64,000 nucleotides of DNA from assembly GCA_965208395.1 (NCBI GenBank), contig CBDBON010000003.1, positions 744,001 to 808,000 of the forward strand, given 5' to 3'. Origin of the DNA: CBDBON01 sp965208395 (GTDB lineage Bacteria > Chloroflexota > Dehalococcoidia > Lucifugimonadales > CBDBON01). How positions within the stretch are numbered: position 1 is the stretch's first letter; each line of letters starts with the position of its first letter. This document shows positions 43,343 to 52,094 of the stretch, one piece after another. The position numbers were made by a program, and so were the translations under genes. Under the pieces are notes generated by a model. It was not told the DNA's origin and searched no databases. It saw only the letters and a program-made list of their open reading frames with translations.

Positions 43343-44382
43343 CTCGCGGCAGATCAGTGGACGTTCTTGGCCAAGGCTGGTCTGCGGAAGTCGGCGATTA
43401 CGCTATCGCCGGAGGATGGAGCCTGCGTGGGCAGGCGCTGGCGGTCGGTGATACGGAGGGTGGCATTTGCGCATTCGAAGGCGATACTGGCGCGGTCGCC
43501 TGGTCGCAGCGCGGGGTTCATGAAGGTGGCGTGCTGTCGATGGCAATCCACCCAAGCGGAAACATATTCGCCACGGCCGGGCAGGACGGCCGAATCTTAA
43601 TCTGGAGCGCCGCCGAAGGTCAGGTAAGCCGGACTATCGATGTCGGAAACGGCTGGGTGGAAAACGTGGAGTGGTCGCCGGACGGCCAACGGTTGGCAGC
43701 CTCCTGCTCCCGGCAAGTTTTCGCGTATGACGTGGAAGGCGACGAACTTTGGCAGTCCGATGATCATCCCAGCACGGTCAGCGCCATTGCCTGGTCGGGA
43801 GCAGGGGAACTGGCGACGGCCTGTTACGGTCGAGCAGCCTTCTTCGACGCATCCACCGGTGAGCTTCGCCAGAATCTGGAGTGGCAGGGCTCGCTGGTAT
43901 CGATGGTGCTGAGCCCGGACGGCGGCATCGTGGCATGCGGCAGCCAGGACAACTCGGTCCACTTCTGGCGTCGCTCCACAGGGGAGGACTCCGAGATGTT
44001 GGGATATCCCACCAAACCGTCCGCCCTGGCTTTTGATGATACCGGCACCCTTTTAGCTACCGGCGGCGGGGAGGCGGTGACAGTATGGAGCTTCCGGAAA
44101 AAGGGGCCGGAAGGTACGCGGCCAGGCGTTCTGGAGTTTCATGTTGAACCTGTCACGACGCTTGCCTTTGCGCCTGGCTCGATGTGCCTGGCATCGGGAG
44201 GGCGTGATGGCGCAGTGGCTGTGTGGTCGCTTAAGGGAAATGGAAAAGGCCGCACGATAGCGAGCGAGAGTCTGGAGGACGCAGTGTCTGAGTTGTATTG
44301 GCGCCCCGACGGGAGCGCGCTCGCCGCCCTCGACGCCCAGGGTGGCGTGACAGTTTGGCGGACTGAGCGACCAAAGGGCTGA
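43330..44382 (+). CDS. WD40-repeat protein paired with CobW GTPase
   Basis: A 350-residue beta-propeller with about seven WD-like repeats, for example LSMAIHPSGNIFATAGQDGRI, VEWSPDGQRLAAS, MVLSPDGGIVACGSQDNSV, LAFAPGSMCLASGGRDGAV. No signal peptide is seen. ATG 43330 lies inside the last codons of CobW (13-nt overlap), implying coupled expression and probably a scaffold or client role for the GTPase. CobW-WD40 pairs occur in other bacteria, but the function of the propeller is not established. Confidence 0.88.
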   Translation: MFKLTRGRSVDVLGQGWSAEVGDYAIAGGWSLRGQALAVGDTEGGICAFEGDTGAVAWSQRGVHEGGVLSMAIHPSGNIFATAGQDGRILIWSAAEGQVSRTIDVGNGWVENVEWSPDGQRLAASCSRQVFAYDVEGDELWQSDDHPSTVSAIAWSGAGELATACYGRAAFFDASTGELRQNLEWQGSLVSMVLSPDGGIVACGSQDNSVHFWRRSTGEDSEMLGYPTKPSALAFDDTGTLLATGGGEAVTVWSFRKKGPEGTRPGVLEFHVEPVTTLAFAPGSMCLASGGRDGAVAVWSLKGNGKGRTIASESLEDAVSELYWRPDGSALAALDAQGGVTVWRTERPKG

Positions 44383-44443
44383 ATTGCCCGCCCACGCGCA
44401 GGTCCGCCCCGGAGCGAGGGCAGCGGCTGATCCTACTGGCGGG

Positions 44444-44515
44444 TTGGACGTCGCCGAGTTGGAGAAGGCGTTTCGCAATGAGTGAGCCCGATCCAAGTCG
44501 TCACGCCCCCCGTGT
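44444..44515 (+). pseudogene. Relic of a second VOC-DUF1801 junction
   Basis: About 70 bp, roughly 90 per cent identical by eye to 41542-41612. It encodes the tail LDVAELEKAFRNE-stop of a VOC protein and the first codons MSEPDPSRHAP of a DUF1801 gene, then diverges. Upstream in-frame sequence continues only about 15 more codons. It marks a duplication or recombination around the CobW-WD40 segment. Confidence 0.6.
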
Positions 44516-44599
44516 AAGACCGAATTGCGAACTCTTCGGTGGGAATCCAGTTGTAGTCGTCGGCTTCGGGACTTAGACCACTGCGCCGCTCTTGCGGTC

Positions 44600-44745
44600 C
44601 TAGCCACTGAACTCCCGTCGTTCCATCTCAACGAGGGCTTCCTTGCGTGACAGGCCCCAGCGGTAGCCAGCCAGGCTGCCGTCCTTCCGTAGAGCCCGGT
44701 GACAAGGAACGATGAGCGCTACCGGGTCACCGGTGTCAGGCCGTG
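44600..44745 (-). pseudogene. C-terminal fragment of an Ogt/MGMT-type DNA alkyltransferase
   Basis: The frame reads GDPVALIVPCHRALRKDGSLAG then YRWGLSRKEALVEMERREF and stops at 44600. PCHR is the active-site motif of O6-alkylguanine-DNA alkyltransferases. Upstream the frame meets a stop near 44788 with no start and lacks the preceding helix-turn-helix, so the gene is truncated at its 5' side. Confidence 0.7.
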
Positions 44746-44806
44746 AAGGCGCGCTCGGATCACTATACCCTCATATCGGTATTGCGGCCGTGGGCTGACA
44801 CGCCAT

Positions 44807-45679
44807 TCAATCGTCGGACGGCTCATTGGGAGACAGCCGGTATGGTAGCTGAGTGTCGGGGTGCTCGCGGAGATAGTGGCCCTGCCGCACGCCTAGATTC
44901 TCTTGGTACTGTACCGTCAGCCCGCCGTCGACCACCAGGGCGTGACCGGTTATGAAAGAGGCCTCCTCCGAGCACAGAAAGACGACCGCGTTGGCGATGT
45001 CCGCAGGCTTGCCAAACCTCCGTAGGGGATATGCATTCTCGCCAAAGCGCAGTCCGGAGGGGTTTCCGGTCCACCTCTCCTCCGCCCGCTCGGTAACCAT
45101 GTGGCCGGGGCAGATGGCGTTGACACGGACCCCTACCGGTCCGAAGTCGGTCGCCATCTGCCTGGTGGCGCCGATCACCGCCGCCTTCCCCACATCGTAA
45201 ACGAGGTCCTTCGGTGCCGCGAGAAGTCCGAGGGCCGATGAGATGTTGACGACGCTGCCGCCGCCTCCCCTCTCCATCTCTGGGATGGCGTACTTCACCG
45301 CCAGGAAGTGTGACTTCACCAGCAGCCACATTCCCGCGTCCCACGCCTCCTCACTTACTTCCAGAGCGCTGCCCCAGGACCCCGGAGGCCTCCCCCAGGC
45401 GTTGTTGACCAGAATGTCAAGCCTCCCCCATAGCTCCACCGCCGTCGCGACCATCCCTCGTATATCCTCGTGCCTGCCGACGTCGGCGCGGAGCGGCTCG
45501 GCGGCGCCTCCGCTCTCGCGAATCCTGGCAACGTTGGTCTTGGCGGCGTCCAGGTCTACGTCGGCCACCAGCACCTTGGCGCCCTCCTCTGCCAACCGTC
45601 GAGAGGTGGCTCCGCCGATGCCCATGGCGCCTCCGGTAACGATAGCCACCTGGTCGGCAAGTCTACTCAATGAAGTCAA
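44807..45679 (-). CDS. Short-chain dehydrogenase/reductase
   Basis: A 290-residue SDR: VTGGAMGIGGATSRRLAEEGA (NAD(P) loop), DVDLD, NNAWGRPPGSWG, NISSALG (catalytic Ser) and VYDVGKAA, where the usual Y-x3-K is intact (Tyr, Lys). The end DGGLTVQYQENLG plus a 25-residue tail is longer than usual. No ATG is available after the tRNA-Gly gene; TTG at 45679 with AAAGG six bases upstream gives the expected N-terminus, while a frame start at 45811 would run through the tRNA. Substrate unknown. Confidence 0.88.
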   Translation of the reverse strand: MTSLSRLADQVAIVTGGAMGIGGATSRRLAEEGAKVLVADVDLDAAKTNVARIRESGGAAEPLRADVGRHEDIRGMVATAVELWGRLDILVNNAWGRPPGSWGSALEVSEEAWDAGMWLLVKSHFLAVKYAIPEMERGGGGSVVNISSALGLLAAPKDLVYDVGKAAVIGATRQMATDFGPVGVRVNAICPGHMVTERAEERWTGNPSGLRFGENAYPLRRFGKPADIANAVVFLCSEEASFITGHALVVDGGLTVQYQENLGVRQGHYLREHPDTQLPYRLSPNEPSDD

Positions 45680-45766
45680 AGAAGGACCTTTCTTACTCGC
45701 TCGAGAGATTCCATACGATTCCTTGGGATTCAAAGGCTGCACGCCGTTGTTGGTAGCGGAGGCTTT

Positions 45767-45841
45767 TGGAGCGGGCGATGGGTTTCGAACCCACGACCTC
45801 GTCCTTGGCAAGGACGCGCTCTACCACTGAGCTACGCCCGC
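45767..45841 (-). tRNA. tRNA-Gly (GCC)
   Basis: Minus-strand cloverleaf: acceptor GCGGGCG/CGCCCGC, D-arm GCTCAGTGGTAGAGC, anticodon loop TTGCCAA (anticodon GCC), T-arm with GGTTCGAAACC, discriminator T and an encoded CCA at 45769-45767. Confidence 0.96.
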
Positions 45842-45873
45842 TCAGGCGGGGCTTGGACTGGTATGGCCCAAGG

Positions 45874-45946
<73 letters not shown>

Positions 45947-46413
45947 CGGCACAGTCTATGGTAGTGTGGCCCTATGTAGGTGTCAAGAAGCCCGCCCGTC
46001 GGGTGCGCTTCTTGGCGCACACGCTGTTTGACGTACCCGAACATCAGTGCTATGCTTGTCTCATCCAGCACAGACCGCACGGCCTGACGGAGCAGACCCC
46101 TAGCTACGAAATGTCCCGAAATGTCCCAAAATGACGCACATAATATATATCTAGCCCAACCTCGACCTGCCCCGACCGTCTCCCGCCTCTTTCGCCTCTT
46201 TCGCCGCGGACGGGAAGAGATGAGCCTGTCCTGAGCCTGCCGAAGGGACGGGGGCGTCACCCTTTATTCAGCCAGACTCTCCTCGACGACACTCGCCCGT
46301 TGCCTCCCTCCCGAGCCTGAGCTGTCCGTCGAGTATCGTGCCGCCCATGACGATGTTGTAATATAGGCTCCTAGTCGAGTCCGGCGCAGATCGGGCCGCC
46401 AGAGGTGTTGCAA
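45947..46413. other. Intergenic region before the PDH operon
   Basis: About 465 bp with no gene. It holds a small AT-rich patch (about 46138-46152), short CCTCTTTCG repeats near 46190 and a loose copy of the dispersed repeat (46220-46248). The operon promoter should be here, but I see no clear consensus. Confidence 0.55.
46220..46248. repeat. Dispersed palindromic repeat, divergent copy 4
   Basis: GTCCTGAGCCTGCCGAAGGG core, matching the other three copies with a few changes. Confidence 0.55.
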
Positions 46414-47796
46414 TTGTCAGACTACGATCTTGTGGTGCTCGGAGCGGGCCCGGGCGGATACGTCGCCGCGATCCGAGCGGGACAGCTTGGAATGAAGACC
46501 GCCGTCGTCGAGCGCGACAACGTCGGGGGCGTCTGCCTGAACTGGGGATGCATTCCGAGCAAGGCCCTGCTTCGCAACGCCGAAGTGCTGGACCTGGTGC
46601 GCGGTGCGGACGAGTTCGGCATCACCTTCGACAACCTGAGGGTCGACTTCGGCAAGGCGATAGACCGGAGTCGGCAGGTCGTATCCCGCCTGACGCGTGG
46701 CGTGGAGATGCTTCTCAGGAAGAACGGCGTCGAGCTCATCAAGGGTGAGGCGACCATGCTCGACCGCAGGACTGTCAGGGTCGAGGCGGCCGGACGGACC
46801 CTTACCGCATCCAATGTGATCATCGCGACCGGGGCCCGTGAGCGTGCGCTCTCCAACATCCCCGTGGACAGGGAGGCCGTCATCACCAGCCGCGAGGCGC
46901 TTGAGCTTCGCGAGGTGCCGCCCAGGGTTGTGATCGTTGGCGGCGGCGCTACCGGGGCCGAGTTCGCGCACGTCTACCGGACGTACGGCGCAGAGGTCAC
47001 GATAGTCGAGCTGCTCCCGAGACTGGTGCCGAACGAGGATGAGGATACGAGCAGAGCGCTGGAGCGTGCCTTTCGCCGGCAGGGGATACGGACGCTCAGC
47101 GGCTCGGCCGTCGAGAGCGTCTCCCTGGTCGACGGCCATGCCGTGGTGTGCGTCTCCACCGGCGGAGAGACGACCGAGATCGAAGCCGACAAGGTGCTGG
47201 TGGCCGTCGGAGTCCAGGGCAATGTCGAAGGTCTCGGCCTCGAGGGGTTGGGGGTCCGGACCGAGCGCGGCTCGATCGTCGTCGGCGACTCGATGGAGAC
47301 CAACATTCCCGGAATCTACGCGGTGGGGGACGTTACCGGAAAGATGCTGCTGGCCCACGTCGCATCGGCCCAGGGAGTGACTGCCGTCGAGACCATCGCC
47401 GGAATGAGTCCGCCTGGGCTCGACTACACCCTGATGCCCAGGGCTATATACTGCAAGCCGCAGGTGGCCAGCTTCGGCCTCACCGAAGCCCAGGCGAGGG
47501 AGCAGGGCTTCGACGTTAAGGTTGGGAAGTTCCCCTTCTCGGCAAGCGGCAAAGCCCTGGCCCTGTCGGAAGTAGAAGGGCTGGTGAAACTGGTGGTAGA
47601 CTCGGAGGTGGGAGAGATACTCGGAGCTCACATGGTCGGCTCCGAGGTCACCGAGCTCTTGGGAGAGGTCGCCATGACCAGGCTCCTCGAGGGCACTACC
47701 ACGGAGTTGGGATGGCTCGTCCACCCGCATCCGACGATCTCCGAGATGCTCAAGGAGGCGGCGCTCGCCGTCGACGGCGAGGCTGTACACGTCTGA
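46414..47796 (+). CDS. lpdA: Dihydrolipoyl dehydrogenase (E3)
   Basis: A 460-residue flavoprotein disulfide reductase that reoxidises dihydrolipoamide of the E2 subunit with NAD+. FAD loop VVLGAGPGGYVAAIRAGQLG, redox disulfide GGVCLNWGCIPSKAL, NAD loop VVIVGGGATGAEFA, GIYAVGDVTGKMLLAH, and the C-terminal HPHPTISEML with the catalytic His/Glu pair. TTG at 46414 with AGAGG eight bases upstream gives the classical start (M)SDYDLVVLG; GTG 46405 is an alternative. First gene of the PDH-type operon. Confidence 0.95.
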   Translation: MSDYDLVVLGAGPGGYVAAIRAGQLGMKTAVVERDNVGGVCLNWGCIPSKALLRNAEVLDLVRGADEFGITFDNLRVDFGKAIDRSRQVVSRLTRGVEMLLRKNGVELIKGEATMLDRRTVRVEAAGRTLTASNVIIATGARERALSNIPVDREAVITSREALELREVPPRVVIVGGGATGAEFAHVYRTYGAEVTIVELLPRLVPNEDEDTSRALERAFRRQGIRTLSGSAVESVSLVDGHAVVCVSTGGETTEIEADKVLVAVGVQGNVEGLGLEGLGVRTERGSIVVGDSMETNIPGIYAVGDVTGKMLLAHVASAQGVTAVETIAGMSPPGLDYTLMPRAIYCKPQVASFGLTEAQAREQGFDVKVGKFPFSASGKALALSEVEGLVKLVVDSEVGEILGAHMVGSEVTELLGEVAMTRLLEGTTTELGWLVHPHPTISEMLKEAALAVDGEAVHV

Positions 47797-47818
47797 TACC
47801 CGCAGGACCGCACAACCT

Positions 47819-48793
47819 ATGAAGGCCGCGACCACTCTCCAAAAGGCCGAGGTCGCCCAATACTACGCCCAGATGGTCCTCATCCGCAGGTTCGAAGAGG
47901 CGTGCGCCCGACACTACATGCAGGGCAACATTCGCGGCTTTCTACACCTGTACATAGGGGAAGAGGCGATAGCCGTCGGATCGATGGCCTCCCTCGCGCC
48001 CGAGGACTACGTCGTCAGCCACTATCGCGACCACGGACACGCCCTCGCAAGGGGGATGGACCCCAGGATCGTCATGGCGGAGCTGTTCGGCAAGTCCACG
48101 GGATCCAGCGGCGGCAAGGGCGGGTCGATGCACCTGTTCGACGTCTCCAGGGGCTTCATGGGAGGATATGCGATCGTTGGCGGACAGCTCCCCATTGCGA
48201 CCGGGCTGGGTCTTGCGATCAAGCAGCAGGGCGGCAAAGGGGTCGTGCTGTGCTTCTTCGGGGACGGGGCGGTGAACCAGGGAGAGTTCCACGAATCGCT
48301 CAATCTCGCCTCTCTGTGGAAGCTCCCCGTCCTGTTCATCCTGGAGAACAACCTGTATGGCATGGGCACGCACGTAGACCGGACTCACGCTGCGGGCCGG
48401 GACATATACTCCATGGCCGACGCGTACAATATCCCGTCTGGACAGATAGACGGGATGGACCTGGAGACGGTCAGGGAGGCCGTTGGCGAGGCCGTAAGAC
48501 GCGTCCGCTCGGGCCGCGGTCCCGTCTTCCTGGAGGCCATGGCGTACAGGTTCCGCGGCCATTCGATGGCCGACCCCTCCGCGTACAGGGAGCAGTCCGA
48601 GGTCGACGAGTGGCGGCTTAAGGACCCGATAGAGCGCTTCAGGAAAACGGCGCTCGATCTGGATTTGATGACTCCCGAGCAGATCGACTCCATCGATGGG
48701 GAGGCGAGCGAGACTGTGGCGGAGGCGGTTAAGTTCGCTGAGGAGAGCCCGGACCCCGATCCCGGCGCTCTCTATGAGAACGTCTACGCTTAG
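47819..48793 (+). CDS. pdhA: Pyruvate (2-oxo acid) dehydrogenase E1 component, alpha subunit
   Basis: A 324-residue thiamine-diphosphate-binding subunit that decarboxylates pyruvate or a related 2-oxo acid. The TPP/Mg motif is FFGDGAVNQGEFHESLNLAS ending in ILENN; other family marks are GFLHLYIGEEAIAVG, YRDHGHALARG, GKGGSMHLFD and YRFRGHSMADP with the phosphorylation-loop-like region. It starts 22 bp after lpdA and its stop abuts the E1-beta gene. Acetoin dehydrogenase E1 is very similar; with E2 and E3 present, PDH is the better call. Confidence 0.93.
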   Translation: MKAATTLQKAEVAQYYAQMVLIRRFEEACARHYMQGNIRGFLHLYIGEEAIAVGSMASLAPEDYVVSHYRDHGHALARGMDPRIVMAELFGKSTGSSGGKGGSMHLFDVSRGFMGGYAIVGGQLPIATGLGLAIKQQGGKGVVLCFFGDGAVNQGEFHESLNLASLWKLPVLFILENNLYGMGTHVDRTHAAGRDIYSMADAYNIPSGQIDGMDLETVREAVGEAVRRVRSGRGPVFLEAMAYRFRGHSMADPSAYREQSEVDEWRLKDPIERFRKTALDLDLMTPEQIDSIDGEASETVAEAVKFAEESPDPDPGALYENVYA

Positions 48794-48805
48794 GTGACGG
48801 CCGGC

Positions 48806-49786
48806 ATGCCCCATACGGTGATGAGAGAGGCGGTCGCACGGGGTCTGCGTGAAGCGCTTGACCGCGACGACAAGACCTTTCTGATGGGCGAGGACATCGG
48901 GGCCTATGGCGGCGCCTACGCGGTGACCAGGGGGTTCCTGGAAGAGTACGGACCGGACCGCATCAAGGATACGCCGATATCGGAATCGGTGATAGTCGGA
49001 GCGGCGATCGGGGCGGCTATGGGCGGGTCCAGGCCGATAGTCGAGATCATGACGATCAACTTCAGCCTTCTGGCGATGGACCAGATCGTCAATCACGCCG
49101 CCAAGCTCCGATACATGTCCAACGGACAGATGTCGATCGCCATCGTCATTCGGACGGTCACTGGAGGTGGCGGCCAGCTGGGAGCCACCCACTCGCAGAG
49201 TTTCGAGGGCTGGTACGCCTCGGTGCCCGGCCTGAAGGTCGCCGTGCCCTCTACTCCCTACGACGCGCTCGGCCTCCTCAGGTCTTCGGTGAAGAGCGAG
49301 GACCCCGTCATCTACGCGGAGCACGCGATGCTGTACGGCGCGCGGGGGGAGGTGCCCGACGACTGGTACGAGGTCCCGTTCGGAAAGGCGGCCGTCAGGC
49401 GCCGGGGAACGGACGCCACGATCATCGGCTACTCCAGGATGGCGCACGTGGCGGCCGAAGCCGCCGAAACGCTTCAGACCGTCAAGGGCGTCAGCGCCGA
49501 GGTGATCGATCTGCGCACGCTGCGTCCATTCGACGCCGAGACGGTAGTCGAATCGGTTAAGAGAACCGGACGGGCCGTCGTGGTGGAGGAGGCTTGGCGC
49601 ACCGGCGGATTTGCGGCGGAGATCGCCAGCACCATCCAGGACGCCGCGTTCGACTATCTAGACGGCCCCGTCATCCGTGTCGGCGGCGTCGACGTGCCCA
49701 GTCCGTACGCGAGGCGACTTGAGGCGGCGGCCATCCCGGATGCGGAACGGGTGGTCCAGGCAATGGAGCAGGGGTTAGGGATATAG
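48806..49786 (+). CDS. pdhB: Pyruvate (2-oxo acid) dehydrogenase E1 component, beta subunit
   Basis: A 326-residue transketolase-like subunit that completes the TPP site: FLMGEDIGAYGGAY, DTPISESVIVGAAIGAAMGGSRPIVEI, GGGGQLGATHSQSFEGWYAS, VPSTPYDALGLL, SRMAHVAAEAAE and VVVEEAWRTGGFAAEI. ATG 48806 has TAGGTG upstream; GTG 48794, immediately after the pdhA stop, is an equally readable alternative adding four residues. It is tightly linked to pdhA. Confidence 0.93.
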   Translation: MPHTVMREAVARGLREALDRDDKTFLMGEDIGAYGGAYAVTRGFLEEYGPDRIKDTPISESVIVGAAIGAAMGGSRPIVEIMTINFSLLAMDQIVNHAAKLRYMSNGQMSIAIVIRTVTGGGGQLGATHSQSFEGWYASVPGLKVAVPSTPYDALGLLRSSVKSEDPVIYAEHAMLYGARGEVPDDWYEVPFGKAAVRRRGTDATIIGYSRMAHVAAEAAETLQTVKGVSAEVIDLRTLRPFDAETVVESVKRTGRAVVVEEAWRTGGFAAEIASTIQDAAFDYLDGPVIRVGGVDVPSPYARRLEAAAIPDAERVVQAMEQGLGI

Positions 49787-49844
49787 AGAGGTCTCCGCTC
49801 GTCGAGCGGATACCTGATTGCTTAGTAGGGGGTGCATTCTGACA

Positions 49845-51257
49845 ATGGAACTCAAGATGCCGCAGATGGGGTACGACATGCAGGAGGGGACGGTCATCCG
49901 CTGGCTCAAGCAGGAGGGGGAGTCGGTCTCGGAAGGCGAGGCGATTGCCGAGATCGAGACCGATAAGGCGGTGGTGGAGTTCGAATCATTCGCCTCTGGC
50001 GTGTTGCGAAAGGTGCTCGTGCTCGAGGGCGCGACCGTACCGGTGGGAGAGCCCATCGCCGTCGTCCAGGGTGTCGATGAGGATATAGAAGACGAAGCCC
50101 CGTCGGCCCAGGCTCCTGAGACGGTCGAGCCGTCTTCTGAGGATGAGGAGGAAGAACAGGAAGAGGAGGCGGCGGAACCCGCGTCATCGAGCATCCCTCT
50201 GCCGGGCGCCATCGAGCCCGAGCCTGAAGCCGCTCCTCCTGCGCCTCCACGGGAAGTGCGCGCCTCTCCGGTGGCCAGGCGGCTGGCCGAAGAGCGCGGG
50301 TACGACCTTTCGAACATCGCAGGCACCGGCCCGGGCGGGAGAATTACCAAGGACGACGTCCTCGCCTACGAACCGCCGGCCGAGGAGCCCCCGGAAGCGC
50401 CCGTCGAGGAGGCCGAAGAGCCGGTGGCGGAGACCGAACAAGAGCCGCAGACCGCCGTTGCCGTCGCCGAAGAGGCTCCGGAACCGCCCGCGGAAGAGGT
50501 GGAAGAGCCGACAGAGGAGGCTGAGGAGGTGATGGCGACCGCCGTCATCGAGGAACCTCCTGTTCCAGGGGACGACGACAGGCTCCCCATCACCCGGATG
50601 AGGCAGCAGATCGCACGGGTCACCGTCAGGAGTAAGCAGGAGAAGCCGCACTTCTACGTCTCGTGCGAGATAGACATGACCCGGGCGGTGGAGCTCCGTG
50701 CGCAGGTCAACGAGGCGCTGGAATCTCAGGGTATACGCGTCTCGGTCAACGACCTGATCATCAGGGCCTGCATAGATGCGCTGAAGACCTATCCGAAGTT
50801 CAACGCCTTCTTCGAAGAAGACGGCATAAGGATGAACGACACGATAAACGTGGGTGTGGCGGTCTCCCTGGATGAGGGGCTGATCGTCCCGGCCATCATG
50901 GACTGCGGCGACAAGTCGCTGACCGAGATCGCCCAGGCGAGTAAGGACCTCGTGGAACGTTCGAACAGCGGTGCGCTCCACCCTCAGGAGTACACCGGCG
51001 GCACCTTCGCCATCAGCAACCTCGGAATGTACGACGTGACGAGCTTCGTGGCCATCATCCAGCCTCCCCAGACCGCCGTTCTCGCGGTCGGCACGGTTGC
51101 GAAGAGACCGGTCGTCCGCGGTGACCACCTCGCCGTCGCTCAGACTATGAACGCTACGCTGTCGGCCGACCACCGCATCGTGGACGGCGCCGAAGGCGCG
51201 CAGTTCCTGGTCGAAGTCAAGAGGCTGCTGGAAAATCCGATCGGCTTCTTCCTGTAG
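49845..51257 (+). CDS. pdhC: Dihydrolipoamide acyltransferase (E2)
   Basis: A 470-residue E2 with one N-terminal lipoyl domain (MELKMPQMGYDMQEGT; lipoyl Lys in EIETDKAVVEFES), an acidic Glu/Pro-rich linker, a peripheral-subunit-binding domain (ASPVARRLAEERGYDLSNI then GTGPGGRITKDDV), a second very long Glu/Ala/Pro linker (about residues 180-245), and the catalytic trimer domain ending SADHRIVDGAEGAQFLVE with the catalytic His. It forms the core of the complex. ATG 49845 gives the standard first strand; the AGGGGGGTG upstream is slightly distant. Confidence 0.95.
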   Translation: MELKMPQMGYDMQEGTVIRWLKQEGESVSEGEAIAEIETDKAVVEFESFASGVLRKVLVLEGATVPVGEPIAVVQGVDEDIEDEAPSAQAPETVEPSSEDEEEEQEEEAAEPASSSIPLPGAIEPEPEAAPPAPPREVRASPVARRLAEERGYDLSNIAGTGPGGRITKDDVLAYEPPAEEPPEAPVEEAEEPVAETEQEPQTAVAVAEEAPEPPAEEVEEPTEEAEEVMATAVIEEPPVPGDDDRLPITRMRQQIARVTVRSKQEKPHFYVSCEIDMTRAVELRAQVNEALESQGIRVSVNDLIIRACIDALKTYPKFNAFFEEDGIRMNDTINVGVAVSLDEGLIVPAIMDCGDKSLTEIAQASKDLVERSNSGALHPQEYTGGTFAISNLGMYDVTSFVAIIQPPQTAVLAVGTVAKRPVVRGDHLAVAQTMNATLSADHRIVDGAEGAQFLVEVKRLLENPIGFFL

Positions 51258-51266
51258 GATCACGCA

Positions 51267-52067
51267 ATGGAGTTTACGACCGGGCCGAACGTCTACCTTG
51301 TGACCCGACCGTCGGTGGACTGGGAGCAGGTGGCCTCCTTCCTGGATGACGAGGAGGTGCCTCCCATACCGGAGAGCATCCGCGCCGGTGACGACGAGTC
51401 GGCCGCGATCATCGAGATATCTGCGCGCCTCTGCTACATGAGCTACGGCCGCGGCCGTAGGGACATAGCCGACTTCGTCAATAACCTGCTGTCGTCCAAA
51501 GACGGCAGCGTGTTCGAACATGTCAACTACGGCTTTGTCTTTACAGGAGTCTCCCGGAGTCTCACTCACGAGCTCGTCCGGCACCGCGCCGGCTTCGCCT
51601 ACAGCCAGCGCTCTCAACGCTACGTGAGCGAGGAGGACGGCAGGTTCGTCGTACCCCCGACTCTTCTACGTGAGCTGGGCGACTCCGGCCAGGCCAGGGA
51701 GGCCCTCGACAGGGCGCTGGAGACGGCGGCCTCAGGCTATGCGGAGCTGGTCGTCGCCCTCGACAGCAGCATCCCTCGAGACTGGTTCACGTCCAACCGG
51801 GACCGCAGGAAGGCCGTCAGGCAGGCGGCCAGGGCTGTCCTGCCCAACGCCACGGAGACGAAGATATTCGTAACCGGGAATGTGCGTGCGTGGCGGCACT
51901 TCATCGAGATGCGCGCTGCGCCATTCGCGGACTGGGAGATCCGCGAGCTCGCCCTCGCAGTTCTACGCGTGCTCCAGGATGAGGCGCCGCTGCTCTTCGG
52001 CGATTTCACCATCGACCGGCTCCCGGACGGCACTGAGGTGGCTTCCCCCGAATACTCCAAGGTGTAG
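51267..52067 (+). CDS. thyX: Flavin-dependent thymidylate synthase
   Basis: A 266-residue ThyX, which methylates dUMP to dTMP using methylene-THF, FAD and NADPH. The signature RHRAGFAYSQRSQRY (RHR-x7-S) is intact, preceded by GVSRSLTHELV and followed by the substrate region NVRAWRHFIEMRAAPFADWEIR. ATG 51267 is 9 bp after pdhC, so it is likely the last gene of that operon. No thyA is in view. Confidence 0.96.
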   Translation: MEFTTGPNVYLVTRPSVDWEQVASFLDDEEVPPIPESIRAGDDESAAIIEISARLCYMSYGRGRRDIADFVNNLLSSKDGSVFEHVNYGFVFTGVSRSLTHELVRHRAGFAYSQRSQRYVSEEDGRFVVPPTLLRELGDSGQAREALDRALETAASGYAELVVALDSSIPRDWFTSNRDRRKAVRQAARAVLPNATETKIFVTGNVRAWRHFIEMRAAPFADWEIRELALAVLRVLQDEAPLLFGDFTIDRLPDGTEVASPEYSKV

Positions 52068-52094
52068 CCGTCTGCGAGTCGGCCCACGCGGGCT

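Noticed and set aside
46130..46160. Replication origin or att site at the AT-rich patch beside the tRNA genes
   Set aside because: There are no DnaA-box clusters, no integrase, and no direct repeat of a tRNA 3' end.
47540..47585. Repeat-derived insertion (ALALSEVEG) inside lpdA
   Set aside because: The dispersed repeat can encode similar residues, but Lpd relatives have a comparable KALALxExxG segment and the length is normal.
46417..49447. Long minus-strand frames opposite lpdA, pdhA and pdhB
   Set aside because: They are mirror frames of high-GC genes; the plus-strand frames carry all family motifs.
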